Source: Pseudomonas moraviensis (GTDB lineage Bacteria; Pseudomonadota; Gammaproteobacteria; Pseudomonadales; Pseudomonadaceae). From it: a DNA stretch of 64,000 bases. Shown in pieces: positions 55,249 through 63,859 of the stretch. Location of the stretch: contig NZ_LT629788.1 in assembly GCF_900105805.1 (NCBI RefSeq), positions 1,550,001 through 1,614,000 of the forward strand, read 5' to 3'. Position numbers and translations under genes: made by a program. The notes beneath the pieces are model-generated. The model was not told the DNA's origin. It was given only the letters and a program-made list of their open reading frames with translations, and did no database searches. Each line of letters opens with the position of its first letter. The first letter of the stretch is position 1.

Positions 55249-55593
55249 ATGAGCATCACCCAATTCAAGAACACCGCCACGCTGGCGCTCGAAGAATCCA
55301 GCCCGGTCGCCGTGCCCCTCGGCGAGCCCGTCGCAATCGCCTCGACCACCAGTGTCGAGCGCGACGACGGGGTTGAAACCGGCGTCTGGGAGTGCACCCC
55401 AGGGCGCTGGCGGCGGCAGATCACTGCGCAGGAGTTCTGCCATTTCATTTCCGGGCGCTGCACGTTCACCCCCGACGGTGGCGCCGAAACCCTGCACATA
55501 CAAGGCGGCGACGCACTGATGTTGCCAGCCAACACGCTCGGGATCTGGGATATCCAGGAAACCGTGCGCAAGAGCTACGTGCTGATTTTCTGA
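55249..55593 (+). CDS. Cupin domain protein (DUF861-like)
   Basis: A 114-residue single cupin. GVWECTPGRWRRQITAQEFC and HFISGRCTFTPDGGAETLHI with GGDALMLPANTLGIWDI fit the DUF861/ethanolamine-utilisation-like cupin, which commonly accompanies amine oxidase genes. Only part of the metal-binding His set is present, so it may bind a ligand without catalysis. It is 31 bp after the oxidase and 55 bp before the binding protein, in one operon. Confidence 0.85.
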   Translation: MSITQFKNTATLALEESSPVAVPLGEPVAIASTTSVERDDGVETGVWECTPGRWRRQITAQEFCHFISGRCTFTPDGGAETLHIQGGDALMLPANTLGIWDIQETVRKSYVLIF

Positions 55594-55648
55594 TTGTTCG
55601 ATCGTTTGATTGCCTGCCAACAAAAAAAGCCCATACAGGAATCGCCCC

Positions 55649-56734
55649 ATGATCCAGAAAACCCTCGCATTGGCTCCGCTGCTGCTGGCCGTTTCCGTCA
55701 GTCACGCGGCCGAGACGGTCAAGGTCTACAACTGGTCCGATTACATCGCCCCGGACACCACCAAGAATTTCCAGAAAGACACGGGCATCGGCGTCACCTA
55801 TGACGTCTACGACAGCAACGAAACCCTCGACGGCAAGTTGATGACCGGCAAATCCGGATACGACGTGGTCTTCCCGTCGAACCATTTCATGGCGCGGCAG
55901 ATTCAGGGCGGGGCACTGAAAAAGCTCGACAAAAGTCAGCTACCGAACTGGAAGAATCTCAATCCGGCGTTGCTCAAGGCTTTGCAGACCAACGACCCGA
56001 ACAACGAGCACGGCTTTCCATACCTGTGGGGCAGCACCGGTATCGGCTACAACATCGCCAAAGTCAAAGCGGTGCTGGGCGACAACGCGCCGGTGGATTC
56101 CTGGGACCTGATTTTCAAGCCCGAATACATGGAAAAGCTGCAGAAGTGCGGGGTGGCGATTCTCGACAACGGCCCGGAATTGCTCCCGGCGGCGCTCAAC
56201 TATCTCGGTCTGCCGCACCACAGCAAGAATCCCGAGGACTACAAGAAAGCCGAAGCGCTGCTGATGAAAGTCCGGCCCTATGTCAGCTACTTTCATTCAT
56301 CGAAATACACCAGCGACCTGGCCAACGGTGATATTTGCGTAGCGGTCGGGTTTTCCGGGGACATCCTGCAAGCCGAGAACCGCGCCAGGGAAGCGAAAAA
56401 CGGCGTCGAGATCGGTTATGCGATTCCCAGGGAAGGCGCGGCAATCTGGTTCGACATGGTCGCCATGCCCGCCGACGCCCCGGACGAGAAGGCCGGCTAC
56501 GCCTTCATGAACTACCTCCTGCGCCCCGACGTCATGGCCGGGATTACCAACTACGTGCATTACGCCAATGGCAATGAACAGGCGGACGGCCTGATCGATC
56601 CGGCGATCAAGAACGACACCAAGGTGTACCCGAGCCCGGAAATGATGGGCAAGCTGTTCGCTCTGGAGGCGATGCCGCTGAATATCGACCGGATTCGTAC
56701 GCGGGTCTGGAACAAGATCCGCACCGGTAGCTGA
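55649..56734 (+). CDS. Polyamine ABC transporter substrate-binding protein (PotF-like)
   Basis: A 361-residue periplasmic binding protein. The signal peptide MIQKTLALAPLLLAVSVSHA ends before AETVKVYNWSDYI, the classical PotF/PotD start. Further family features are YDVVFPSNHFMARQIQGGAL, LPNWKNLNPALL and YLWGSTGIGYN. The ATG at 55649 has AGGA eight bases upstream; an earlier in-frame ATG would hide the signal peptide. Transporter permease and ATPase genes are not adjacent, so it probably serves a transporter encoded elsewhere. It is last in the oxidase-cupin operon. Confidence 0.92.
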   Translation: MIQKTLALAPLLLAVSVSHAAETVKVYNWSDYIAPDTTKNFQKDTGIGVTYDVYDSNETLDGKLMTGKSGYDVVFPSNHFMARQIQGGALKKLDKSQLPNWKNLNPALLKALQTNDPNNEHGFPYLWGSTGIGYNIAKVKAVLGDNAPVDSWDLIFKPEYMEKLQKCGVAILDNGPELLPAALNYLGLPHHSKNPEDYKKAEALLMKVRPYVSYFHSSKYTSDLANGDICVAVGFSGDILQAENRAREAKNGVEIGYAIPREGAAIWFDMVAMPADAPDEKAGYAFMNYLLRPDVMAGITNYVHYANGNEQADGLIDPAIKNDTKVYPSPEMMGKLFALEAMPLNIDRIRTRVWNKIRTGS

Positions 56735-56761
56735 GTTTTCCAGGACGAACACACAAGACCC

Positions 56762-56852
56762 CTGTGGGAGCGAGCCTGCTCGCGAAAGCGGTCTGTCATT
56801 CAACAATTATGTTGACTGGGCAGGCGCCTTCGCGAGCAGGCTCGCTCCCACA
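56762..56852. repeat. Palindromic intergenic repeat after the PotF-like gene
   Basis: Left arm 56762-56786 (starting ctgtgggagcgagcctgctc) and right arm 56829-56852 are reverse complements, with a 42-base loop. It is a sequence variant of the repeats in the mtl cluster and probably ends the amine-use transcript. Confidence 0.92.
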
Positions 56853-56960
56853 ATGATATTGCGTGAAGCCAGTAGTTGATATCAAAGCACTGGCACCGCT
56901 GTCTGAAAGTGTGACTTGCCCAACAAATCCAAACTTACCGATATTTAATATTTAAATAGA

Positions 56961-56977
56961 AAATCGTCAGACGATTT
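56961..56977. promoter_or_regulatory. 17-bp perfect palindrome upstream of aprA
   Basis: aaatcgtcagacgattt is a perfect palindrome with a central A, 221 bp before the aprA ATG, next to AT-rich DNA. It suits a dimeric repressor or activator site. The binding protein is unknown. Confidence 0.5.
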
Positions 56978-57128
56978 GCCCTGTCCCCAGCAACTAACAA
57001 CAATCTTTCCTCCCCGCGCGCTTTGTTTACGGCAGTTTCCTGATATAGCGAAATTGGATCGCAAAAAAATCCTTTACGACAGATTTCAAATTGTGTCAGG
57101 TTCGTTACGCCTTCATTGGGCGAGTGAT

Positions 57129-57154
57129 AGGACGATCTCGCCAAAGATCGTCCT
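57129..57154 (+). promoter_or_regulatory. Leader hairpin upstream of aprA
   Basis: Arms aggacgatct (57129-57138) and agatcgtcct (57145-57154) pair perfectly over 10 bp with a six-base loop, ending 43 bp before the ATG. There is no T-run, so it is not a terminator; it may be a transcript-stabilising hairpin or an operator. The core gacgat recurs in the palindrome at 56961. Confidence 0.55.
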
Positions 57155-57197
57155 GTCGGACAAAAACTGTTCCATTGCTAAACAAGGAAGTGTGTTT

Positions 57198-58643
57198 ATG
57201 TCAAAAGTTAAAACCAACGCTGTTGATTCCGCCGAACAGGCTTTCCAATTGGCCGCCTTCAGCTCGGCGTACAACCAGATCAATAGCTTCAGCCATCAAT
57301 ACGATCGTGGCGGCAACCTCACGGTCAATGGCAAACCCTCGTACACCGTCGATCAGGCGGCTACGCAATTGCTGCGTGATGGCGCTGCCTACCAGGACAA
57401 GGACGGCAGCGGCAAAATCGAACTCACCTATACGTTCCTGACGTCGGCATCGAACAGCACGATGAACAAGCACGGGATCAGTGGGTTCAGTCAGTTCAGC
57501 GCGCAGCAGCAGGCGCAGGCCAAGCTCGCCATGCAATCCTGGGCCGACGTGGCCAATGTCACGTTCACCGAGAAAGCTTCGGGCGGCGACGGCCACATGA
57601 CGTTCGGTAACTACAGTGGCGGCCAGGATGGCGCGGCGGCGTTCGCCTACCTGCCAGGTACCGGCGCCGGTTATGACGGTACTTCGTGGTACTTGATCAA
57701 CAGCGGCTACACGCAGAACAAGAACCCGGATCTGAACAACTACGGTCGTCAGACCCTGACCCACGAAATCGGCCACACCCTGGGCCTGGCTCACCCTGGC
57801 GACTACAACGCCGGCAATGGCAACCCGACCTACAACGACGCGACTTACGGCCAGGACACCCGCGGCTACAGCGTCATGAGTTACTGGAGCGAGAGCAACA
57901 CCAACCAGAACTTCAGCAAGGGCGGCGTCGAAGCCTATTCGTCCGGCCCGCTGATGGACGATATCGCCGCCATCCAGAAACTCTACGGTGCCAACACCAG
58001 CACCCGCACCGGCGACACCACCTACGGCTTCAATTCCAACGCCGGCCGCGATTTCCTCAGCGCTTCGTCGTCGAGTGACAAAGTGGTGTTCTCGGTGTGG
58101 GACGCCGGCGGCAAGGACACTCTGGATTTCTCTGGCTTCACCCAGAACCAGAAGATCAACCTCAATGACGCTTCGTTCTCCGACGTGGGCGGGCTGGTCG
58201 GCAACGTGTCGATTGCCAAGGGCGCGATCATCGAAAACGCCATTGGCGGTTCGGGCAGCGATCTGTTGATCGGTAACAGTGTGGCCAACGAGCTGAAGGG
58301 CGGTGCCGGCAACGACATCCTCTACGGCGCGGGCGGTGCCGACAAGCTGTGGGGCGGCGCCGGTTCGGACACTTTCGTGTTCGCTGCCAGCTCGGACTCC
58401 AAGCCGGGTGCGATCGATCAGATCCTCGATTTCGTCAGCGGTCTGGACAAAATCGACCTGACCGGCATCACCAACGGGGCGGGCCTGCACTTCGTCAGCA
58501 GCTTCACCGGTTCCGCTGGCGATGCAGTGCTGACCTCGTCGGGCGGCAACAGCCTGTTGTCGGTTGATTTCTCCGGGCACGGCGTGGCGGACTTCATCGT
58601 CAGCACCGTTGGCCAGGCAGCGACCAGCGACATCGTGGCGTGA
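57198..58643 (+). CDS. aprA: Alkaline serralysin metalloprotease, secreted (M10B)
   Basis: A 481-residue serralysin. The zinc site HEIGHTLGLAH has His189, His193 and His199 with catalytic Glu190; the Met-turn SVMSYWSE follows with its zinc-ligand Tyr. The C-terminal third carries RTX glycine-rich calcium-binding nonapeptides (GGSGSDLLIG, GGAGNDILYG, GGAGSDTFVFA) and ends SDIVA, the uncleaved C-terminal type I secretion signal region. A short N-terminal propeptide replaces any Sec signal. The start at 57198 has AAGGAAG upstream; the frame is open 74 codons earlier into non-coding DNA. The inhibitor and AprDEF genes follow. The enzyme is extracellular and cleaves host and food proteins. Confidence 0.97.
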   Translation: MSKVKTNAVDSAEQAFQLAAFSSAYNQINSFSHQYDRGGNLTVNGKPSYTVDQAATQLLRDGAAYQDKDGSGKIELTYTFLTSASNSTMNKHGISGFSQFSAQQQAQAKLAMQSWADVANVTFTEKASGGDGHMTFGNYSGGQDGAAAFAYLPGTGAGYDGTSWYLINSGYTQNKNPDLNNYGRQTLTHEIGHTLGLAHPGDYNAGNGNPTYNDATYGQDTRGYSVMSYWSESNTNQNFSKGGVEAYSSGPLMDDIAAIQKLYGANTSTRTGDTTYGFNSNAGRDFLSASSSSDKVVFSVWDAGGKDTLDFSGFTQNQKINLNDASFSDVGGLVGNVSIAKGAIIENAIGGSGSDLLIGNSVANELKGGAGNDILYGAGGADKLWGGAGSDTFVFAASSDSKPGAIDQILDFVSGLDKIDLTGITNGAGLHFVSSFTGSAGDAVLTSSGGNSLLSVDFSGHGVADFIVSTVGQAATSDIVA

Positions 58644-58651
58644 TGTGAAGG

Positions 58652-58683
58652 GAAAGCGGCGCCCAAGGCGTCGCTTTCTTTAC
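58652..58683 (+). terminator. Hairpin terminator after aprA
   Basis: Arms gaaagcggcgcc (58652-58663) and ggcgtcgctttc (58667-58678) pair over 11 of 12 positions with a three-base loop, followed by ttta. It may be partial, letting some transcripts continue into aprI and aprDEF. Confidence 0.65.
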
Positions 58684-58734
58684 TTGCATCGGTAGGCGCT
58701 GTACGCAACGCTTAGGGCTGGAGCGAAATTTCCC

Positions 58735-59163
58735 ATGATCTACAGAGCTTTTACCTACAAGGCATCGGCGTGGCTTTCAGTGGCGCTCGTTACGATTTCA
58801 GGAGCAACAGCGATGGCAAGCAGCCTCAGACTCGAAGAACCCTCCGTGTTTGCCGGAAAGTGGCAGGCAACACTGTCCAGCACAGTCGAGGACCTGCGGA
58901 CGCAAAAGCTGCAGGACAAACCCTCCAATACCTGTAGCGTCGAACTGCTCGCCAACAAGACCGTTGGCCAGGGAGCAGACTGTCTGGGTGCGTGGCTCGA
59001 GCAAGCTCCGATCGGCTGGTTTCCTGATCCTGACGGCTTGTCGATCACCGGTAACGAAGGCTCAAGAATCCAGTTTTTCAGCCGACAACGTGATGGGTTG
59101 TATCTGGCGACTTTGAAGTCCGGGCTGATCGTCACGCTGGAACGTACGGCGCCCGATAACTGA
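58735..59163 (+). CDS. aprI: Periplasmic alkaline-protease inhibitor (Inh/AprI)
   Basis: A 142-residue precursor with a signal peptide that should be cut after ATAMA, giving a mature N-terminus SSLRLEEPSVFAGKW. In this family the first residues (SSLRL) insert into the protease active site, and the remainder is an eight-stranded barrel. Two Cys residues (CSVELL and DCLGAW) can form the conserved disulfide. It protects the periplasm against prematurely active AprA. It lies between aprA and aprD, the usual order in P. fluorescens. Confidence 0.93.
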   Translation: MIYRAFTYKASAWLSVALVTISGATAMASSLRLEEPSVFAGKWQATLSSTVEDLRTQKLQDKPSNTCSVELLANKTVGQGADCLGAWLEQAPIGWFPDPDGLSITGNEGSRIQFFSRQRDGLYLATLKSGLIVTLERTAPDN

Positions 59164-59367
59164 TCGGCCTTTTTACAAACCAATACAGCTATAGCGATTG
59201 GTCACACGGTTATAAGCAAGGTCAATAAAGGCAACTGCGCCGCAATATTCGGCGTTAGTTGTTATGAAAGTGTAAGTGGCCGCCGCGCAAGTGTATCCGC
59301 GGATGGCTCGCTTAATTAATTGAAGTGTCGCCTCGCAGGGGCGATGAATAATGTTCAGGAATAATCA

Positions 59368-61143
59368 ATGAAGATGGCGAAGGCCCCAGCCACCGCTCCG
59401 TTAATCAAGGCATTGGGTGACTATAAGAGCATCTTGATCAGCGTCGGTTGTTTTACCGCGCTGATCAACGTGCTGATGCTGGTGCCGTCCATCTACATGC
59501 TGCAAGTCTACGATCGGGTGCTGTCGTCGCAGAACGAAACCACCCTGGCGATGCTGTCGCTGATGGTCGTCGGTTTCTTCGCCTTTATCGGGCTGCTGGA
59601 AGTCATCCGCAGCTTTATCGTCATCCGCATCGGCAGCCAGCTGGAGCGCCGTTTCAACCTGCGGGTCTATCAGGCTGCATTCGAGCGCAACCTGTTCAAG
59701 GGCGAGGGCAATGCCGGGCAGTCGCTGGGCGACCTGACCCACATCCGTCAGTTCGTCACCGGTCCTGCATTGTTCGCCTTCTTCGATGCGCCGTGGTTTC
59801 CGGTCTATCTGTTTGTCATCTACCTGTTCAACGTCTGGCTCGGCGTGCTGGCCACGGCGGGTGCGTTGCTGCTGATTGCACTGGCGTGCCTCAACGAATA
59901 CATGACCAAGAAGCCGCTGGGCGAGGCCGCCGGGTTTTCCCAGCAGTCCAGTCAGTTGGCTACCAGCCATTTGCACAACGCCGAAACCATTCAGGCCATG
60001 GGCATGCTCGGGTCGCTGCGCAAACGCTGGTTCGGGGTGCATTCGCGCTTTCTCGGCTTGCAGAACCAGGCCAGCGACACCGGCGCGGTGATCAGCTCGT
60101 TGAGCAAAACCCTGCGTCTGTGCCTGCAATCCTTGGTGCTGGGCCTGGGCGCTTTGCTGGTGATCAAAGGCGACATGACCGCCGGGATGATGATCGCCGG
60201 TTCGATCCTCATGGGCCGCGTGCTCAGCCCGATCGACCAGTTGATCGCCGTATGGAAACAGTGGAGCGGGGCGAAGCTGGCTTACCGCCGTCTGGATGCG
60301 CTGTTGCAGGCGTTCCCGCCAAGCGACGAGGCCATGGCGCTGCCAGCACCGAAGGGCCAGATTGCCTTCGAACAGGTCAGCGCCGGCCCACCGGGACAAC
60401 GTTCCGCGACGTTGCATATGGTCAATTTCAACCTCGGTGCCGGTGAAGTACTCGGTGTGCTCGGCGCTTCCGGCTCCGGCAAATCGACGCTGGCCCGCGT
60501 GCTGGTCGGCGTGTGGCCAGTACTGGGCGGCACCGTGCGTCTGGATGGCGCCGATATCCACCGCTGGAATCGCGATCAGCTTGGCCCTTACATCGGCTAC
60601 CTGCCGCAGGACATCGAGCTGTTCAGCGGCACCATCGCGGAAAACATTGCGCGATTCAGTGAAACCGACTCGCAAAAAGTCGTCACCGCCGCGCAACAGG
60701 CCGGCGTCCACGAGATGATCCTGCGCCTGCCGCAGGGCTACGACACGAAGCTGGGCGAGGACGGCAGTGGCTTGTCCGGTGGCCAGAAGCAACGCGTGGC
60801 GCTGGCCCGTGCGCTGTATGGCACGCCGAGTCTGGTGGTGCTGGATGAGCCCAACTCCAATCTCGATACGGTCGGCGAGGCTGCACTGGCCAGTGCCATC
60901 GCACAACTCAAGGCCCAGGGCACCACCGTGATTCTGGTTACGCACCGCTCTTCGGTACTGGCCCAGGCTGACAAGCTGTTGGTACTCAACGAGGGTCGTC
61001 TGCAGGCGTTCGGCCCGAGTCAGGATGTGCTCAAGGCACTGTCCGGGCAACAGGAACAGCACCGCGAAAAAGCTGCACAAGCACCGGGCGGGCTCAGCAT
61101 GAGCCGGCAGTATCAGCCCACGACCAGGAATTCGGGTGTATGA
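59368..61143 (+). CDS. aprD: Type I secretion ABC transporter
   Basis: A 591-residue PrtD/AprD-type exporter. Six membrane helices form the N-terminal half (from ILISVGCFTALINVLMLVPS). The nucleotide-binding domain has Walker A GASGSGKST near 366, Walker B LVVLDEPNSNLD near 490, and signature LSGGQKQRVALARA. It drives AprA out of the cell in one step with AprE and AprF, recognising its C-terminal signal. AGGA stands upstream of the ATG, and the stop overlaps aprE by four bases. A 204-bp gap before it holds no gene that I can identify. Confidence 0.95.
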   Translation: MKMAKAPATAPLIKALGDYKSILISVGCFTALINVLMLVPSIYMLQVYDRVLSSQNETTLAMLSLMVVGFFAFIGLLEVIRSFIVIRIGSQLERRFNLRVYQAAFERNLFKGEGNAGQSLGDLTHIRQFVTGPALFAFFDAPWFPVYLFVIYLFNVWLGVLATAGALLLIALACLNEYMTKKPLGEAAGFSQQSSQLATSHLHNAETIQAMGMLGSLRKRWFGVHSRFLGLQNQASDTGAVISSLSKTLRLCLQSLVLGLGALLVIKGDMTAGMMIAGSILMGRVLSPIDQLIAVWKQWSGAKLAYRRLDALLQAFPPSDEAMALPAPKGQIAFEQVSAGPPGQRSATLHMVNFNLGAGEVLGVLGASGSGKSTLARVLVGVWPVLGGTVRLDGADIHRWNRDQLGPYIGYLPQDIELFSGTIAENIARFSETDSQKVVTAAQQAGVHEMILRLPQGYDTKLGEDGSGLSGGQKQRVALARALYGTPSLVVLDEPNSNLDTVGEAALASAIAQLKAQGTTVILVTHRSSVLAQADKLLVLNEGRLQAFGPSQDVLKALSGQQEQHREKAAQAPGGLSMSRQYQPTTRNSGV

Positions 61144-62489
61144 GCAGCGCCAGCATGAACACTGAAAACGAAGCGAACATGGAACACGCCTATCTCACTG
61201 AGCGTCCGGAACGCGATGCGAAATTTTTCGCGCGCATGGGCTGGATTCTGGCCATCGTCGGCGCTGGCAGTTTCTTCACCTGGGCGGCACTGGCGCCGCT
61301 GGATCAGGGCATTCCGGTGCAGGGCACGGTGGTGGTTTCGGGCAAGCGCAAGGCCGTGCAATCGATGAGCAGCGGCGTGGTCAGCCGGATTCTGGTGCGC
61401 GAAGGCGAAATCGTGAAGCAGGGCCAGCCGCTGTTCCGCCTCGACCAGACGCAAGTGGCGGCCGATGTGCAATCGCTGCAGGCGCAATACCGCATGGCCT
61501 GGGCCAGCCTTGCGCGCTGGCAGGCCGAGCGCGACAACCTCAAACAAGTGACCTTTCCGCCCGAATTGAGCGACGACCCGGATCCGCGTCTGGCGCTGGT
61601 GCTGGAAGGCCAGCGGCAACTGTTCAGCAGCCGCCGCGAAGCGTTCTCGCGGGAGCAGGCGGCACTGCGCGCCAATATCGAAGGCGCCACTGCGCAACTG
61701 GCCGGGATGCGCCGCGCGCGCAGCGACCTCAATGCCCAGGCCAGCTCTTTGCAGCAACAATTGAGCAACCTGCAACCGCTGGCCGACAACGGCTACATTC
61801 CGCGCAACCGCTTGATGGACTACCAGCGGCAATTGTCGCAAGTGCAACAGCAACTGGCGGAAAACACCGGCGAAAGCGGTCGTGTCGAGCAGGGCATCCT
61901 TGAGTCGCGCCTGAAATTGCAACAGCACGGCGAGGAATACCAGAAGGAGGTCCGCACGCAACTGGCCGACGCGCAGTTGAAGAGCGTGACCCTGTCCGAG
62001 CAACTGACCTCCGCCGGTTTCGATTTGCAGCACAGCGAGATCCTGGCGACTGCCGATGGCGTAGCGGTCAATCTCGGCGTGCACACCGAAGGCGCCGTGG
62101 TGCGTCAGGGCGAAACGCTGCTGGAGATCGTTCCGCAAGGCACCACCCTGGAAGTGGAAGGGCATTTGCCAATCAATCTGATCGACAAGGTCGGCACGCA
62201 TCTGCCGGTGGACATTCTGTTTACCGCCTTCAACCAGAGCAAGACCCCGCGCGTGCCCGGCGAAGTCAGCCTGATCTCCGCCGACCAGATGGTCGATGAG
62301 AAAACCGGCGTGCCCTATTACGTGCTGCGCAGCAGCGTCAGCGATCAGGCGATGGAAAAACTCAACGGCCTGGTGATCAAACCGGGCATGCCAGCGGAAA
62401 TGTTCGTGCGCACTGGTGAGCGTTCACTCCTCAACTACCTGTTCAAACCGCTGCTCGATCGCGCCGGTTCCGCGTTGACCGAGGAATAA
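61140..62489 (+). CDS. aprE: Type I secretion membrane-fusion protein
   Basis: A 449-residue HlyD-family adaptor. A cytoplasmic N-terminus leads to one membrane helix (MGWILAIVGAGSFFTWAALA, about residues 33-52), then a beta/lipoyl domain (VSRILVREGEIVKQGQPLFR), a long coiled-coil hairpin (about 130-285) and the C-terminal beta domain, ending with a conserved FVRTGERSLLNYLFKPLLDR. It links AprD to AprF in the periplasm. ATGA overlap with aprD and a three-base gap to aprF show tight coupling. Confidence 0.95.
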   Translation: MSSASMNTENEANMEHAYLTERPERDAKFFARMGWILAIVGAGSFFTWAALAPLDQGIPVQGTVVVSGKRKAVQSMSSGVVSRILVREGEIVKQGQPLFRLDQTQVAADVQSLQAQYRMAWASLARWQAERDNLKQVTFPPELSDDPDPRLALVLEGQRQLFSSRREAFSREQAALRANIEGATAQLAGMRRARSDLNAQASSLQQQLSNLQPLADNGYIPRNRLMDYQRQLSQVQQQLAENTGESGRVEQGILESRLKLQQHGEEYQKEVRTQLADAQLKSVTLSEQLTSAGFDLQHSEILATADGVAVNLGVHTEGAVVRQGETLLEIVPQGTTLEVEGHLPINLIDKVGTHLPVDILFTAFNQSKTPRVPGEVSLISADQMVDEKTGVPYYVLRSSVSDQAMEKLNGLVIKPGMPAEMFVRTGERSLLNYLFKPLLDRAGSALTEE

Positions 62490-62491
62490 GG

Positions 62492-63859
62492 ATGTTCGGC
62501 TGTATGAATAAGCTTTCAATGCTGGCAGCAGTCATGTTGTTGGCCAGTCACTCGGCAGTCGCGGCCATGGGGCCGTTCGAGATCTACGAACAGGCATTGC
62601 GTAACGACCCGGTGTTCCTTGGCGCGATCAAGGAGCGCGATGCCGGCCTGGAAAACCGCGCCATCGGCCGCGCCGGGCTGCTGCCTCGCATCGGCTACAC
62701 CTACAACAAGGGGCGCAACTCTTCGAAGGCTACGTCGCTTGATGATCGTGCGCGCAACCGCACCGACGAGCGCAACTACAGCAGTTACGGTTCGGCGCTG
62801 ACCGTGCAACAACCGCTGCTCGATTACGAGGCTTACGCGGCGTATCGCAAGGGTGTCGCCCAGTCGCTGTTCGCCGACGAAGCGTTTCGCGGCAAGAGTC
62901 AGGAGCTGTTGGTGCGAGTGCTGGATAACTACACCAAAGCCCTGTTTGCCCAGGATCAGATCGACATCGCCCAGGCGAAGAAGAAGGCCTACGAGCAACA
63001 GTTCCAGCAGAACGAACACATGTTCAAGCAGGGCGAGGGCACCCGCACCGATATTCTCGAAGCCGAGTCGCGTTATGAATTGGCGACTGCCGAGGAGATC
63101 GAAGCGCGCAACGAGCAGGATGCTGCCTTGCGCGAACTGGGGGCGCTGGTCGGCGTGCCAGCGGTGGACATCGCCGACCTGGCCCCGCTCGGTCAGCAGT
63201 TTCAGACCTTCACGCTGCAACCGGCCAATTTCGACACTTGGCATGAACTGGCGATCAGCAACAACCCGAACCTGGCTTCGCAACGCCAGGCTGTCGAGGT
63301 GGCGCGCTATGAAGTCGAGCGCAACCGCGCCGGGCACCTGCCGAAGGTGAGCGCCTACGCCTCGATGCGCGACAACGAGTCGGAGAGCGGCAATACCTAC
63401 AACCAGCGCTACGAAACCAACACCATCGGCCTGGAAGTCAGCGTGCCGCTGTACGCCGGGGGCGGGGTATCGGCTTCGACCCGTCAAGCCAGCCGCACCA
63501 TGGAACAGGCCGAATACGAACTGGATGGCAAGACCCGCGAGACCTTGATCGAACTGCGCCGACAATTCAGCGCCTGTCTATCGGGCGTGAACAAATTGCG
63601 CGCTTATCAGAAGGCCTTGAAGTCGGCGGAAGCGCTGGTGGTGTCGACCAGACAAAGCATTCTGGGCGGCGAACGGACCAATCTCGACGCATTGAACGCC
63701 GAGCAGCAACTGTTCACCACCCGCCGGGATCTGGCCCAGGCGCGTTACGACTACCTGATGGCCTGGACCAAATTGCATTACTACGCCGGCACCCTGAACG
63801 AGCAGGATCTGGCCCGGGTGGATGAGGCATTTGTGGTCGCGCAACAGCCCTCACCCTAA
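62492..63859 (+). CDS. aprF: Type I secretion outer-membrane channel (TolC-like)
   Basis: A 455-residue TolC-family channel. A signal peptide MFGCMNKLSMLAAVMLLASH then SAVAA precedes MGPFEIYEQALRNDPVFLGA, and two repeated helix-rich halves follow, with GLLPRIGYTYNKG near 66 and GHLPKVSAYAS near 283. AAGG lies just before the ATG at 62492; an ATG four codons in is possible. It completes the AprDEF exporter. The gene ends 12 bp into a dispersed repeat element and any further apr-linked protease or lipase gene lies outside the window. Confidence 0.94.
   Translation: MFGCMNKLSMLAAVMLLASHSAVAAMGPFEIYEQALRNDPVFLGAIKERDAGLENRAIGRAGLLPRIGYTYNKGRNSSKATSLDDRARNRTDERNYSSYGSALTVQQPLLDYEAYAAYRKGVAQSLFADEAFRGKSQELLVRVLDNYTKALFAQDQIDIAQAKKKAYEQQFQQNEHMFKQGEGTRTDILEAESRYELATAEEIEARNEQDAALRELGALVGVPAVDIADLAPLGQQFQTFTLQPANFDTWHELAISNNPNLASQRQAVEVARYEVERNRAGHLPKVSAYASMRDNESESGNTYNQRYETNTIGLEVSVPLYAGGGVSASTRQASRTMEQAEYELDGKTRETLIELRRQFSACLSGVNKLRAYQKALKSAEALVVSTRQSILGGERTNLDALNAEQQLFTTRRDLAQARYDYLMAWTKLHYYAGTLNEQDLARVDEAFVVAQQPSP

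Larger units (their letters stand above)
56853..57197 (+). promoter_or_regulatory. Upstream region of aprA
   Basis: A 345-bp AT-rich region before the alkaline protease gene. It contains two separate perfect inverted repeats (56961-56977 and 57129-57154, listed separately), an AT-rich stretch at 56935-56960, and the Shine-Dalgarno AAGGAAG just upstream of the ATG. In P. fluorescens aprA is under Gac/Rsm post-transcriptional control, and the GGA within the Shine-Dalgarno would be the natural contact point. This is an inference from known biology, not shown here. Confidence 0.55.

Noticed and set aside
56976..57197. Extended N-terminus for AprA
   Set aside because: The upstream codons cross two inverted repeats and AT-rich non-coding DNA; the start at 57198 has a strong Shine-Dalgarno and the normal serralysin propeptide.
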